This document shows, one piece after another, positions 49,510-61,227 of a stretch of DNA of 64,000 nt. Origin of the DNA: Apium graveolens. Lineage: Eukaryota; Streptophyta; Magnoliopsida; Apiales; Apiaceae. The translations under genes and the position numbers were made by a program. The notes beneath the pieces were generated by a model. That model was not told the DNA's origin. It ran no database searches and was given only the letters and a program-made list of their open reading frames with translations. Numbering within the stretch: the first letter of the stretch is position 1; each line of letters starts with the position of its first letter. The stretch is from positions 1 to 64,000 of the forward strand of contig NW_027417190.1 of the NCBI RefSeq assembly GCF_009905375.1, written 5' to 3'.

Positions 49510-50157
49510 ATGAGTTGCTTATGTAATGAGAGCCAAATAGGTGAAACAAATTGAACACGAGATTTTGTACTCGTTCCATTCAACTTTTATCTGGTCTCAG
49601 GCATCACTTGATCTAATATTCGAGGAAAGACTTGATAACGTAATAGTAAGGCACACTCCCCTTGCAACAACAGCAAGTTAAATGTTTTATTCTTGTATGC
49701 AGCTTAAGCAAAACACTGAAAATATTTTTTGTGTGATTATGTATTCTTTGTGAGATGCATAGAAAGTGGAAACATGTTAAAACAATTATTTGTAGATACA
49801 ATGTAAATATTACAAACCAGTTCAGTTTATAGATGATTTAAGAATTACAAGTGCAATGATTTTAATTGTAGTCGATTTTTATTTCATCATCTAATTGCTT
49901 ACAGAATTTTAAGAATCGGATTATTCTGTGCTCATCTCTATTTTACATTTTTGGATATTGTGTGACTATATGTTCATATCACAGGTTTGTTGTGGAGGCC
50001 TGGGGGCTGAAAAACTGCACTGAGAAAGATGAACGGTTTAGTCATATTAGTCATATTGTTACTGCGGTTATGGTACCTGCTTACATTGATAGTTGAGAAG
50101 TTATTAGAAGGGCATAAAATGATACAACTGGATCTTATGGCTTGGACTTAATAAAGT
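49510..50157 (+). pseudogene. Exon candidates k and l, U5
   Basis: k 49510-49678 carries the same GCCAAATAG stop as U3. l 49985-50157 keeps the KDERFSHISH frame and the consensus CACAG acceptor. Confidence 0.35.
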
Positions 50158-50509
50158 AGCATGAAAGGATTCGAGGATAGATCATGTGAGAAATCTAAAT
50201 GAGGTATATTGTCATTTCATATATTCAATGTTATAGATTTTGTTGCATCTACATATTGACCAGAGACAAGATTAATAGTAAAATATGTTAGTTCCTCAAT
50301 TCTCTTTGAGAAGCTTTAACAAAACTATGTCAAATCCATAATATGAGCCATAACCTTGTACCCTACTTCCTTTTGCTAAGACTACACAATCACTCATAAA
50401 CGAGACAAGTTATAAATATTTTCTCACTATTTACCTGTTACTAACCATTTCGAAAAACAATGAAATATTTATAAATATTCTACTATAAACTTACCGGTGT
50501 TTTTTGTAG

Positions 50510-50680
50510 TTGCAAGTGATAGGCTGTCTTACTAGTATGGAGATGATTCTTAAGGATGTTGGTTACTTGGTACAACTTGGAAGTGGGGTTGCTGCTCTTG
50601 CATACTTGGAGAACAACATGCCAATAATTGAATCCTCTGAATTCCCCATTTGTGATTGCAGCAACTATTACTATTTCTAA
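50510..50680 (+). CDS. Terminal exon m, intact, U5
   Basis: 57 codons to TAA. It has the same three-base loss and three-base gain as U3, plus its own changes (IESSEF, FPICDCS). Confidence 0.5.
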   Translation: MQVIGCLTSMEMILKDVGYLVQLGSGVAALAYLENNMPIIESSEFPICDCSNYYYF

Positions 50681-52480
50681 ATCATTTTATGCTAAATACT
50701 ATGTAAAAAACATGCTTCATGTGGGGTGGTCTATAGTAGACTTGCTATATCTTAAACACTGCTTCTTGTATTGATTTGCATGTTTCTTTGTTGACTTATT
50801 TTTATGTAAATTTTATCAAATTTAAATGAGTATTTAAAGTGTTGTTAGGACTTGGTTTTAGTGGAACAAGTCTTGAATTTTGGTCCCACCAATTCTATTG
50901 AAAACATGAATTGTTAGTTTCTTGATGGATTATCTAGGTACAAGAAGATAAATCCAATTAAAAGTTATTTTGTTTGCTTAAATACCAATAATAACTCTTG
51001 ACTTACAAAGTGAGAAATATTATAGGTTCTATTAGCAAACAAAAATAAAATTTTGGTAGAATAGAAAGCCAATAAGCCATAGTGGGAACATAATAATTAT
51101 AATTTAATTGACTAATTTATTTCAATTAAAAAAGATAAATGTTCATTTAAACTTAAAAGATAAATATTTAATAATTTTAATAAAGATAAATTAAATAGTG
51201 TTAAGGGTGGCTTTATTAATTTACATATTTAGAATTTGGATCAAATCAATTTTTCTAAAAAAACTATAGAATTTGGATTTTTATACAAAATTTTGAGGGC
51301 CAAGAATGGCGCAAATTACAGCACTTCCGAATTAGATATATGTAAAAAACTTAATTTTATTACTTTTCATTTCTTCAAAAAATAATGTACATTTGTTAAA
51401 TTTTCTTTTAATATATTAAAGATGTGTAAAATTGTTTCCCATTTAGAATTTATCCCAAAATATTTTAGTGTACAAAATTGGATGAAAAATAAAACTATCA
51501 AATTTTTTTTTCGATATTTTTAAAATTCCAAATTTGTGTAAATCCAAGTTTTTTCTCTTTAGGAGAGAAGCAAAGTTTTATAATAAAATAGATGTTCAAG
51601 CAGCTTCGGGCCTTTTTAAATATGACTTTCTTGAATGAGACAAGTTTTTCAAATTTTTTATGGTTTATATTTTACACTAAATATAATGTATTTTTATATA
51701 TCATTTATCAATATTAAGTACCTTATTTACATATATTCATTCAATAATAATTAGTCGATTTAGCTGTTATATAATTGGACTTTAAATTGGATACCGGATA
51801 ATTGTTCATTATTTTTATCGAATTGTTTAAATTTATATTTTTTGTAAAATAATAGGTGTTGTTGGGAGACGATAAAGATAAAATATTTTTTTTCCATATT
51901 CAGTATATAAATTATTTTCTTATTCATTTATTAATGTTGTGTATTTTTTTAGAAAAGACATATCAGTATTCATTAATCTTGACATTTACATATTTTATAT
52001 AAGTTACTTTATAATTCAAGATTAACCATATTTACATATTTTATCTTGACATAAATATGTTTATGATGATTATTTAAGTTTTATTTTTTACAATATTGTA
52101 TTTTCCTTGTAAATTTGAGTAAGTAGATTTGAGAATAATGTGTTTGTTTTTATCATAACAATTTATGAGTTCATGTTCTTTATTTTATCCTTAAAATGAC
52201 GTCTCAATAATGTGTTTAACATATTTTATTAGCAAGAAAATCATAAAAAAAAATTTACACTATTGATATCATTTCAATTTAAATAAATATTGACTTTACT
52301 ATGAATAATTCATATAAATTTCCAAAAGTTGATTGTTCAACAGTGTTAGTTTAAAAAGATAATATCATTCCATAAAATAAAATATACATGTTTAAATTAT
52401 TTAATCTCCATTAGTTTACTTTGTAACTTTTACCTAAAATTAAGAAAAGCCCTTTATAATAGAACATTATGCAATTTTTT

Positions 52481-52843
52481 GTGAGCATAGTTTGTACTCT
52501 TGTATTGTATCATCCCAATTGTTCTTCTGGTCAAAACTTGCTTCAATTCTTCTTCTTGCTGATCAAGGCTTGCTTCTTCTTAGCGTTTGGCTTTCTGAAT
52601 GAGCAGCAAAGTGTCTGACTTCATCACAATTATAGCACTTGATCTTTGACTTGTAATTTTCCCATACCTTGACTCCTTGCCATAATTCTTTCTTTAATTC
52701 CTCTTATCAAAATAAAGTTGGAGGAAGTAGAGCCTTTTTTTCAAAAACATTTTTTTTGAAGTCTATATAGCCCATATTTCTAAACTTTTTAAGTAAAAGA
52801 GCATCAATTTGTAGGATATCTTCATCATTACCATGATCAATTT
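52481..52843 (-). pseudogene. Copia-type gag, 3' part with zinc knuckle, minus strand
   Basis: On the minus strand, QIDALLLKKFRNMGY, then KIKCYNCDEVRHFAAHS, a CX2CX4HX4C zinc knuckle with the last Cys replaced by Ser, followed by a Lys/Arg-rich stretch. This is the C-terminal part of gag in plant copia elements. Frameshifts occur near 52700. The reading is interrupted at 52843 by the LTR element; the N-terminal part of a matching gag is at 12054-12880. Confidence 0.75.
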
Positions 52844-54722
52844 TGTAATAACCATGATTTTTGTAATTATATATATATATATATACATTTTTTGCATTTT
52901 TAATTATTTTGTTATATAAGAAAAATAATATTTTATTATATAGATTTGTTATTACATCTAAAGACGCAAATTTTTATATTAAAAATAAACATTTCTAGTT
53001 ATATAAAATATTTAAGTAAGGTTAAATTTTTTTTTTAATTTATATGTGCATAATTTTAATTTAATATATATTTATTTTATCACTAGAATTTAATAATAGG
53101 TGTAGTTATGTTGTGTATATTTATTAGTACGTGTTATGTGTATTTGAAAAACTCAGTCAACCAATGTATAAATAGGCTATTAGCATATCATTTTATGTCT
53201 GTATAACATCTTCTCTTTTCAGGTATGTTGTATTTAATATATTTTTATTTATGTATTTTACATGTTTATTGCATACTTCTATATATATATATAATTAAAT
53301 TACATTTTTGTGAACTTATGTATCAGTATTCTAATTCACTTGTTATTAGTTTTTTTTTATTTAGTTCCATGGTTATTTGTATAACATTATAGTTTACTTA
53401 ATTTAATCATTTACTTTGATGTTGATTATTAAATGTTTTAGTTAATAATAACCATTTTTTTTGTAAATATTTAATGCATGAATTTATGTTTATAATTATG
53501 TGTTTTGTGCATGCATAATAATTCATATGTTATATGTTAAATATATGTTTGATTTAGATATGCATTTAGATTAGTGCACCAATTAAATATATATGCTCAT
53601 TTATTAAATTGATTATACTTATTTTGTATAATGATATTTTCACAGGTAAGGTTATGAAAATTTTATACACCAATATTTATATTTTGTCCACTTTCATAAT
53701 CATAAGCATATGTTACCTATTTTATTTATCTTTGTTACTTTATTTTAAGGATTATATAGATAGTAAATATTAAATGTACATCTATTTTATTCTGAATTTA
53801 AATAGTTTACATATAATTGATTTATTATTATTATATATAATGTATTTAAGTGTTGAGTTTTTTTTATTTGTCGGTACACTATTTTGAACTATTATATGAG
53901 AATGGTCGTATTTATATGTTAATATGAATTTATTTTGTTACTCGTAATGACATTTAATTGTTATTATGAGTTAAGCTTTATAAAGTTAAAGTGTGGTTAG
54001 CTTAGTGGGATGTACATGTTAACATTCTGATTATTATATTAAGTGTATGTGTGTATGTCTAGCTTCATTTTGGCAACATAATTTGGCAGATATTGTTATT
54101 AACGTATGTTAACTCTTCACACTTTATTTAATTTAAAATCTTTTAAATATTTTTGCACTTCTTTTGTTTTAAAATTTATGGATCAAGTACCCTGTTTTAC
54201 AAATAAGAATGAACTAGCATTTTTGATACCTTACTAGGGACTGCTACTTATGATGGCTTCGGGAGAGCACACTCTCTCATTAAGGGGCCCATTATTCACA
54301 GAAATTATGAACTTTTGATAGTGTGTCACCAGGTATTTGTGGCCTTAGCGAGCTGTGGAATTTTATATCTTATGTCATATGGATTTTGGAAAATGATTTT
54401 TATTTTATAAAATTATGATACTTGATCCACTAGTGTAGAACTTTTCTTGCTGGGCTCTTGGCTCATTACTCACAAATTTTCAGGTGCTTAGCTTTTGCAA
54501 CATCTTAAAGGTGGATACTTTGGAACAATATTTTAGTGATTATGTTTGTATTGGAGCTGCCTCTCCCAAGATTTGCTTTATTTTCAGCTTACATGATTTT
54601 ATTTCTGTCTGCGATTTTAGAAATTTATGAAAAACTAGAAACTTATTCTTATTATGGATTTAATTTGGAGTTTTAGCTGAATATTTAAGTATAACTATTT
54701 TGTGAAAAGTTGGGGTATTACA
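52844..54722 (+). mobile_element. Complete 5' LTR (1879 bases) of the long-LTR element, copy 2
   Basis: Starts TGTAATAACCATGATTTTTG, preceded by AATTT, and ends GGGGTATTACA. Compared with 10234-12053 it has extra segments (around 54042-54100 and 54210-54300). A TA-dinucleotide run lies near 52867. No gene inside. Confidence 0.8.
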
Positions 54723-54935
54723 GTTGGTATTCAGAGCCTAGGTTAGCTTCTTTAGACTGCCCTTTTAGGCTTAACCAGTTATGAGTTTAGTTATTTGTGT
54801 TTCCAAAAAAAACTACTTTTATTTTTTTTTGGTTAAATATTTTCTGACTTTCTCGATGCAGAAATATTTTTGGTATCATTAAATGTTTTTGGTATGTTTA
54901 AATTTGGGGACCTAATTTTTTTAAGGAGGGTAGAA
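54723..54935 (+). mobile_element. 213-base interior of the long-LTR element, copy 2
   Basis: Primer site TTGGTATTCAGAGCCTAGG at the left and AAGGAGGGTAGAA purine tract at the right, as in 10022-10233. No coding sequence. Confidence 0.8.
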
Positions 54936-55230
54936 TGTAATAACCATGATTTTTGTAATTATATATATATATACATTTTTTGCATTTTTAATTATTTGGT
55001 TATATAAGGAAAATAATATTTTATTATATAGATTTGTTATTAAATCTAAAGACGCGTATTTTTATATTAAAAATAAACATTTCTAGTTATCTAAAATATT
55101 TAAGTAAGGTTAAAAAAATTGTTTTAATTTATATGTGCATAATTTTAATTTAATATATATTTACTTTATCAGTAGAATTTAATAATAGGTGTAGTTATGT
55201 ATTTGAAAAACTCAGTCAAACACTAAATCT
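54936..55230 (+). mobile_element. Truncated 3' LTR of the long-LTR element, copy 2
   Basis: Repeats the first ~300 bases of the LTR (TGTAATAACC...CACTAAATCT), with an internal loss near 55199, then stops at 55230, where sequence of exon-l intron begins (CTGTGCTCATCTC). Confidence 0.8.
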
Positions 55231-55289
55231 CTGTGCTCATCTCTATTTTACATTTTTGGATATTGTGTGACTATATGTTCATATCACAC

Positions 55290-55456
55290 GTTTGTTGTGG
55301 AGGCCTGGGGCTGAAAAACTGCAGTGAGAAAGATGAACAGTTTAGTCATATTAGTCATATTGTTACTGCGGGTACCTGCTTACATTTATAGTTGAGAAGT
55401 TATTAGAAGGGCATAGAATGATACAACTGGATCTTATGGCTTGGACTTAATAAAGT
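55290..55456 (+). pseudogene. Exon candidate l, U5b
   Basis: The acceptor is CACACG, as in U4b. It has lost one G in GGGGGCTG and three bases near ACTGCGGGTACC, so the frame is broken. Shared acceptor change points to a common origin with U4b. Confidence 0.35.
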
Positions 55457-55808
55457 AGCATGAAAGGATTCAAGGATAGATCATGTGAGAAATCTAAATG
55501 AGGTATATTGTCATTTCTTATATTCAATGTTATAGATTTTGTTGCATCTACATATTGACCAGAGACAAGATTAATAGTAAAATATGTTAGTTCATCAATT
55601 CTCTTTGAGAAGCTTTAACAAAACTATGTCAAATTCATAATATGAGCCATAACCTTGTATCCTACTTCCTTTTGCTAAGACCACACAATCACTCATAAAC
55701 TAGAGAAGTTATAAATATTTTCTCTCTATTTACCTCTTACTAACCGTTTCGAAAAATAATGAAATATTTATAAATATTCTACTATAAACTTAGGGGTGTT
55801 TTTTGTAG

Positions 55809-55979
55809 TTGCAAGTGATAGGTTGTCTTACTGGTATGGAGATGATTCTTAAGGATGTTGGTTACTTGGTACAACTTGGAAGTGGGGTTACTGCTCCTTC
55901 TGCATACTTGGAGAACAACATGGCAATGATTCCATCCTCTGAATTCCCCAATAGTGATGGCACCAACTATTATTTCTAA
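55809..55979 (+). CDS. Terminal exon m, intact, U5b
   Basis: 57 codons to TAA. Substitutions include VTAPSAYL and MAMIPSSEF. The CCT TCT codons are present. Open although its unit has no upstream exons other than l. Confidence 0.5.
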   Translation: MQVIGCLTGMEMILKDVGYLVQLGSGVTAPSAYLENNMAMIPSSEFPNSDGTNYYF

Positions 55980-56845
55980 ATCATTTTATGCTAAATACTA
56001 TGTAAAAAACATGCTTCATCTACCGTGGTCTATAGTAGACTTACTATATCTTAAACACTGCTTCTTGCATTGATTTGCATCTTTTTTTTGTTGACTTATT
56101 TTTATATAAATTTTATCAAATTTAAATGAGTATTTAAAGTGTTGTTAGGACTTGGTTTTAGTGGAACAAGTCTTGAATTTTGGTCTGAGTAATTCTATTG
56201 AAAATATGAATTGTTAGTTTCTTGATGGATTATCTAGGTTCAAGAATATAAATCCAATTAGAAGTTATTTTGCTTGTTTAAATAGTAATAATAACTCTTG
56301 ACTTACAAAGTGAGAAATATTATAGGTTGTATTAGCAAACAAAAATAAAATTTTGGTAGAATAGAAAGCCTATAAGCCACACTGGGAACATAATAATTAT
56401 AATTTAATTGACTAATTTACTTCAACTAAAAAAGATAAATGTTCATTTCAACTTAAAAGACAAATATTTAATAATTTGAGTAAAGATATATTAAATAGTG
56501 TTAAGGGTGGCTTAATAAATTTACATATTTAGAATTTGGATCAAATCGATTTTTCTAAAAAACTAATGAATTTGGATTTTATACAAAATTTTGAGGCCCA
56601 AGAATGGCGCAAATTACAACCCATCCGAATTAGATATATGTAAAAAACTTAATTTTATTACTTTTCATTTCTTCGAAAAATAATGTACATTTGTTAAATT
56701 TTCTTTAAATATATTAAAGATGTGTAGAATTTTTTCCGATTTAGAATTTTATCCCAAAATATTTTAGTGTAAAAAATTGGATGAAAAATAAAACTATCAA
56801 AAAAATTATTTCGATATTAAGATAAAAAAACAATTTAAAATAAAT

Positions 56846-56908
56846 TGGGCCCATTGAAACCCATGATATACAAAATATAAGATATTAAAAAGGTAGGTAA
56901 AACCCTAA
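56846..56908 (+). promoter_or_regulatory. Site II plus telo-box block, U6
   Basis: TGGGCC at 56846-56851 and AAACCCTAA at 56900-56908. The second site II was removed by a deletion of about 12 bases (ATATACAAAATATAAG). Confidence 0.5.
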
Positions 56909-57057
56909 TATGAGCACAAGCCCGCCGCCTTACAAACAAAATGAATTCGTACATGGCTATGAAATTGTTTTGGAGTTATTTGTATTCTCTATGAAAGAAT
57001 GTTTTGGTTCTCTAAAGTTAAACACATTTCCAAATGAATTGGTGGAGGACTAATCAA

Positions 57058-57710
57058 ATGAATTGGTGGAGGACTAAGTGGATAAGGTTTACAGGTTATC
57101 ATGAATTGATGTTGTTTAACAAAGTTAAGGTAATAATTTATATTTCCCTCATTCTTCATTTTCTTTTCATATGTGTTATTTGCACAAACTTTTGGTAGAA
57201 ATCAAACACTAAAATAAGTATCCCATTTTCCTTGTATATATGTATGTAGATTTACATGGAATGTCACTTGTATTTGTTTTTACATGACCTTTATGTCAAG
57301 AATTATCCTTTCAAGATTATATGTCAAGGTTAGAAAAAAAAACAATTACATTTGTAGTCATTTTTTTTTGTTCCTCATAAATAATCAAATACATGATATA
57401 TGAAAAAAATGAAAATTTATAAAAAAGAAGCCCACACATTATTTTTATTTTATGTTCATATTTGTTGAATTATACTATTAAATTTATTTTATGTTTATGT
57501 ATAACCTTACTTTAGAGATATTTTCACAGGAATTATATTTTTCTTGCTACTTGCAACAAGTTCCAAAAATAATGAAGAAAATGCTCCAAGTGCCTTCCCT
57601 TTCTCTTCATCAATGTACGGTGTCAGGTTTCTTTATTATTCTTTAACTTTTACCATGCCAATATATATTATTAATATAAATATAGATAGTACAAGTGGAT
57701 CTATATGGGG
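57058..57710 (+). pseudogene. 5' exon candidates 1-3, best preserved, U6
   Basis: Exon 1 (57058-57129) is open for 24 codons from ATG to the consensus AAG|GTAATA donor. Exon 2 is 57530-57619 with intact acceptor. Exon 3 lies near 57687-57710. U6 is the only unit that combines a telo-box promoter, an open exon 1 and a long open Gly-rich frame, so it is the best candidate for an expressed copy. Confidence 0.4.
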
Positions 57711-58050
57711 TGTATTTTTTTTCTAATGTATATAAGACAAACAACTCTAAATTACTCTTTGTTGACCTAATTAAACACGAAGTTTACTTATATTAGGAGT
57801 TTCCCATCTCACGAAGCCCCATCACTTTTTAACTTCATTTCACAACACACATGGTTGAAAATGAGATTTCTTACTTGATAGAGATGTAGCCTTTGTTTGG
57901 GAAATTTTTTAGTGTTGGAAGAACTTATATTTTCAATACATGAATTGGTAGGGTCACCATTTTCAGCCTCACTAGAACATGTTGCTTAGTAACTTCTATA
58001 GATCCGTAACTATTTGAAAAGTATAGAGTTGTGGTTTTTCTTGATTCCAG

Positions 58051-58634
58051 TAGTAATATTGTTGGCGGTGTCACTGGTGATGGTAATTTTACTAGTCCAG
58101 TTGGTGGCACTAGTAGTCGTAATCTTAGGAGTGGAATTGGTGGTGGGATTGTTGGTGGTGAAGTTCGTGTTAACTTAAGGAGTATCATTGGTGGTAATTT
58201 TAATAATGGCATAAGTGATAGTAGCATTGGTGGTATATTGGGTAGTTTTAATAGTGGGATTGGTGGCAGCATGACTAGCATCTTTAGTGGATACATTGGT
58301 GGTACCAGAAACGATAATATTAGTAGTGGATTTGCTGGCATTGATGGTGCCATTGGTCCTGGTGCTCTTATTAGTGCAATTGGTAGCATTGAAAGGGGTA
58401 ATCTTTGCAGGAGAATTGGTAGTGGTATTATTGATGTTGGTTTTGAACTTCGTGCTACCTTAAGCAGTTCCATTTATGGCCAGATTAATTATGGTATTAC
58501 AGGTGGTAGCATTGATGTTATATTGGTTAGTCTTAGTAGTGGCAATTTATGGTAGCATTTCTAGTAGCTTTAGGGGTAGCACTGGTTGTATATTAGGTAA
58601 TATTATGAGTTGATTTAGCTTCAGAGATGGTGGT
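58051..58634 (+). CDS. Gly-rich coding block with long open frame and one repeat lost, U6
   Basis: Open from upstream of the acceptor to TAG at 58553-58555. Only one copy of the ~165-base internal repeat is present (TTCGTGCTACC near 58448), so the frame ends in LSSGNLW instead of the GGGIGGSL...VLVA end of U4 and U5. Confidence 0.45.
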
Positions 58635-59634
58635 TGTGACGTCCTCCAAACCCAGGTAAGAAGTTTGGGGTTCACAACACATATATTATATAAACCTGTA
58701 TATGAAATATTATATGCAATTACCGTTATTTATGCAAGCACAGGCACAACAGGTTAAAGTATGAAAACCAGCCACAACCTTGACTTTTATTACGTCATAC
58801 CAAATCCGAACTAGTTTAACTTACAACTGAAAATGAAATCATTCTTAGAAACTTGCATAACTCAAACTAGCTCGATCCAACTCAACCTGGAATCTTAGAT
58901 CGTATACTGGACTGGGGGGTCCTCATTACCAATAATTTCCATTTTAACTATAGAATAACGTAAATAGATTCACAAGGGTGAGCTAACTAGCTCAGCAAGT
59001 TATAATATATAACAATAACTGAGTGTAAACAATGATCAATTGAAATGATTCATAGGAATCAAGTTCCTTGTTAAGCAATTATTAGAATTGGATATTCATT
59101 TTTAAGTTTAAAACCAAGGTTAGGCTGCTGATCAGTGACACACTAACCCGATTAAGGCACACAACTCTATTCTCTATACTGGATCCAAGGCACACATTGG
59201 CCTAATATGACCACCAATCTGGTCTGACCACGAATATGTTCCATATTTAGAACGCTATCTAATTCTATAACAATTCAACATGATAAATATTGTAATTCAA
59301 TAAAACAGAATCATAATTAACGTTGATAAAACATTTATTTCAGAGCATAAAGCAATTCATAAATATCACCAGAGTATATCAGGGTATGTATGAGGAATAG
59401 CTTCCAGCCTGTAGGAGAATCAGGTATTAAAGAATAATGGTTATACAAGTGTAGTTCACTATACCATAGAATTACTTTCGTAACCAGATTTCTAAAAACT
59501 ATCTAAAAAATGTTGTGGTTGAAAGGTGATTTCATGTCTATTGCAAGGGATTTTAAAAACATTGCAACTGAATCAGCAAAATTTCGAGGTAGTTACAAAT
59601 ATATGTTATTGCAATACATTATATAATCGTTACA
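58635..59634 (+). mobile_element. LTR-like block, U6
   Basis: 1000 bases. The TGTGACG start is followed by TCCTCC (GCC in the others). It otherwise follows U4. Confidence 0.5.
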
Positions 59635-60400
59635 GTAGATCAGAGATTTGGGCCCAAAAGTTAGGCGGTCTTGTTCAAAACTTGTGAGCGGGCTTGCTGA
59701 AATTGTATTCCCGGCTGTCAATTAAATAATATAAAAAAACACGGACTGTCAAACAATCTTCACTGCGGAAAAAGATTAAATCTTTGCTGAAATATTTCTC
59801 TCAAACACTGAATATTAAATCTTTGTAAAGACTAAAGCTCCAAGAAGATTAAATCTCGGAAAAGATTAAACCTTGAACGGAATGTATTTTTTCCCCAAAT
59901 CATCTTTCGTAAAGTTCTTTCAATTCACTAAATTTAATTTAGTAGAAGATTAAGTTTGGTCGATTATTGTTAATTATTGTTTAATTTACCTCCTTGCTTT
60001 TCTCTTTCTATGTTATTTTGTGTTTGAGATCTTTATTAAATCATGTTTATGTGTCAATCGTGTCTTATTATCAGTTCTGAGTTGTATTGGGAATTGTTTG
60101 GAATGACAGTGGTATGAAATTTTAAGGTATCACTTGTGGTTGTAATAGTAGAATTTGTATTTTGGACTTTTTGTTTACTCGGTCTTCTGATAGTTTGTTA
60201 ATCTTTATAGAATGAAGTACTACAAAGAAGAAATTCAATACTTTCAGATGTTTTATTATATATTGAATCGTTAAATAAAAAACTTGTGTCCAATCGCCTA
60301 GGTCATATAAAGGTGTTTGTATAATTGTTTATTAAGAATCAATTAAGCAAGTGTTATTATAATTCACATCTTATAATTTTTTTTACTCGTTTCATTTTAG

Positions 60401-60863
60401 AAAAAGATAAAAGAAAATTGTGAGAAGATGACCCGAGCTACGGGAAGTGAGAACAAATGTCTTGAAAGAAGAGATACCACAACTGTCGATAACAACAATA
60501 GTTCAAGGACGGAGAGGCGATATGTTATTAATACAAATAACAAAGAAAAAAACATTTATAGTATTGATGGAGGACATTGATCTACAACTATGACCTTGCT
60601 ACCTACTACAGGGAAATGTATCAAGTTAGCAAAAGTGGAAAGGTTGCCATCTTTTATAACATGGATTCCCTTGGATAGGTAAAACATTTTGTGCTTTTTT
60701 TTACAACTCCTTATCATTTGGTGATAAGGAATTAAATTAAATTACAATCTGAGATTCTCAGATTGTTATTTACAAAACCCGGTACGTGACTTTCTCTTTG
60801 TAGGGTGGTTTCTTCACAAACTTGGATCAAATCGACTCATAAAAAAAACATCTTCTCCTCAAG
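60401..60863 (+). pseudogene. Exon candidates g and h, U6
   Basis: Exon g 60401-60678. Exon h 60804-60863 has a TTTGTAG acceptor (CAG elsewhere) and the CTCAAG|GTAAAA donor. A change to CTCATAAAAAAAAC puts a stop in one frame of h. Confidence 0.4.
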
Positions 60864-61227
60864 GTAAAACATCAGAGTCTTGGAGGAACATCTTGATTTG
60901 GTCGCTTTTGCTTTTTCTCATAGTTATAAACAAAAATACCGAAACCACGACAAGACAAACATGTATATTGTAATTATGGGATATGCATATATGACATTCC
61001 TTGTTATGGACTCCACATCTATATGTCTTCCACTATGATTTAGTTGGATAGTACACACACATATGTTTTTCCCTATGGCTTTACATTGTTTTGTTTTTGC
61101 TCAGGTAAGTTGTTTAAATTTATGTTAAATTTTACCGTTTTGTTTGATATATGGTTATTAGATTAAGGTCGTGTCAAATTTTACCCTTTTTGTAAACTTT
61201 TTTTAATTATTATTTCACAATCACTAG

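Larger units (their letters stand above)
43371..52480 (+). repeat. Array unit U5
   Basis: Starts at the same position of the unit as U3, 20595 bases further on. Its tail is the longest: 50681-52480 is AT-rich DNA without a recognisable gene and continues past the point where other tails are cut, up to a minus-strand gag remnant. A 185-base deletion at about 46749 removes most of the AGATTAAATC-rich stretch after the LTR-like block. Confidence 0.85.
55231..56817 (+). repeat. Partial array unit U5b (exons l, m and tail only)
   Basis: Starts 59 bases before exon l and ends inside the tail (TTTCGATATT), where it joins the promoter-upstream region of U6 (AAGATAAAAAAAC). The tail 55980-56817 has no gene. 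Confidence 0.8.

Noticed and set aside
52100..52480. Possible gene in the long U5 tail
   Set aside because: Uniform AT-rich sequence with stops in all frames and no splice-like or retroelement signature.
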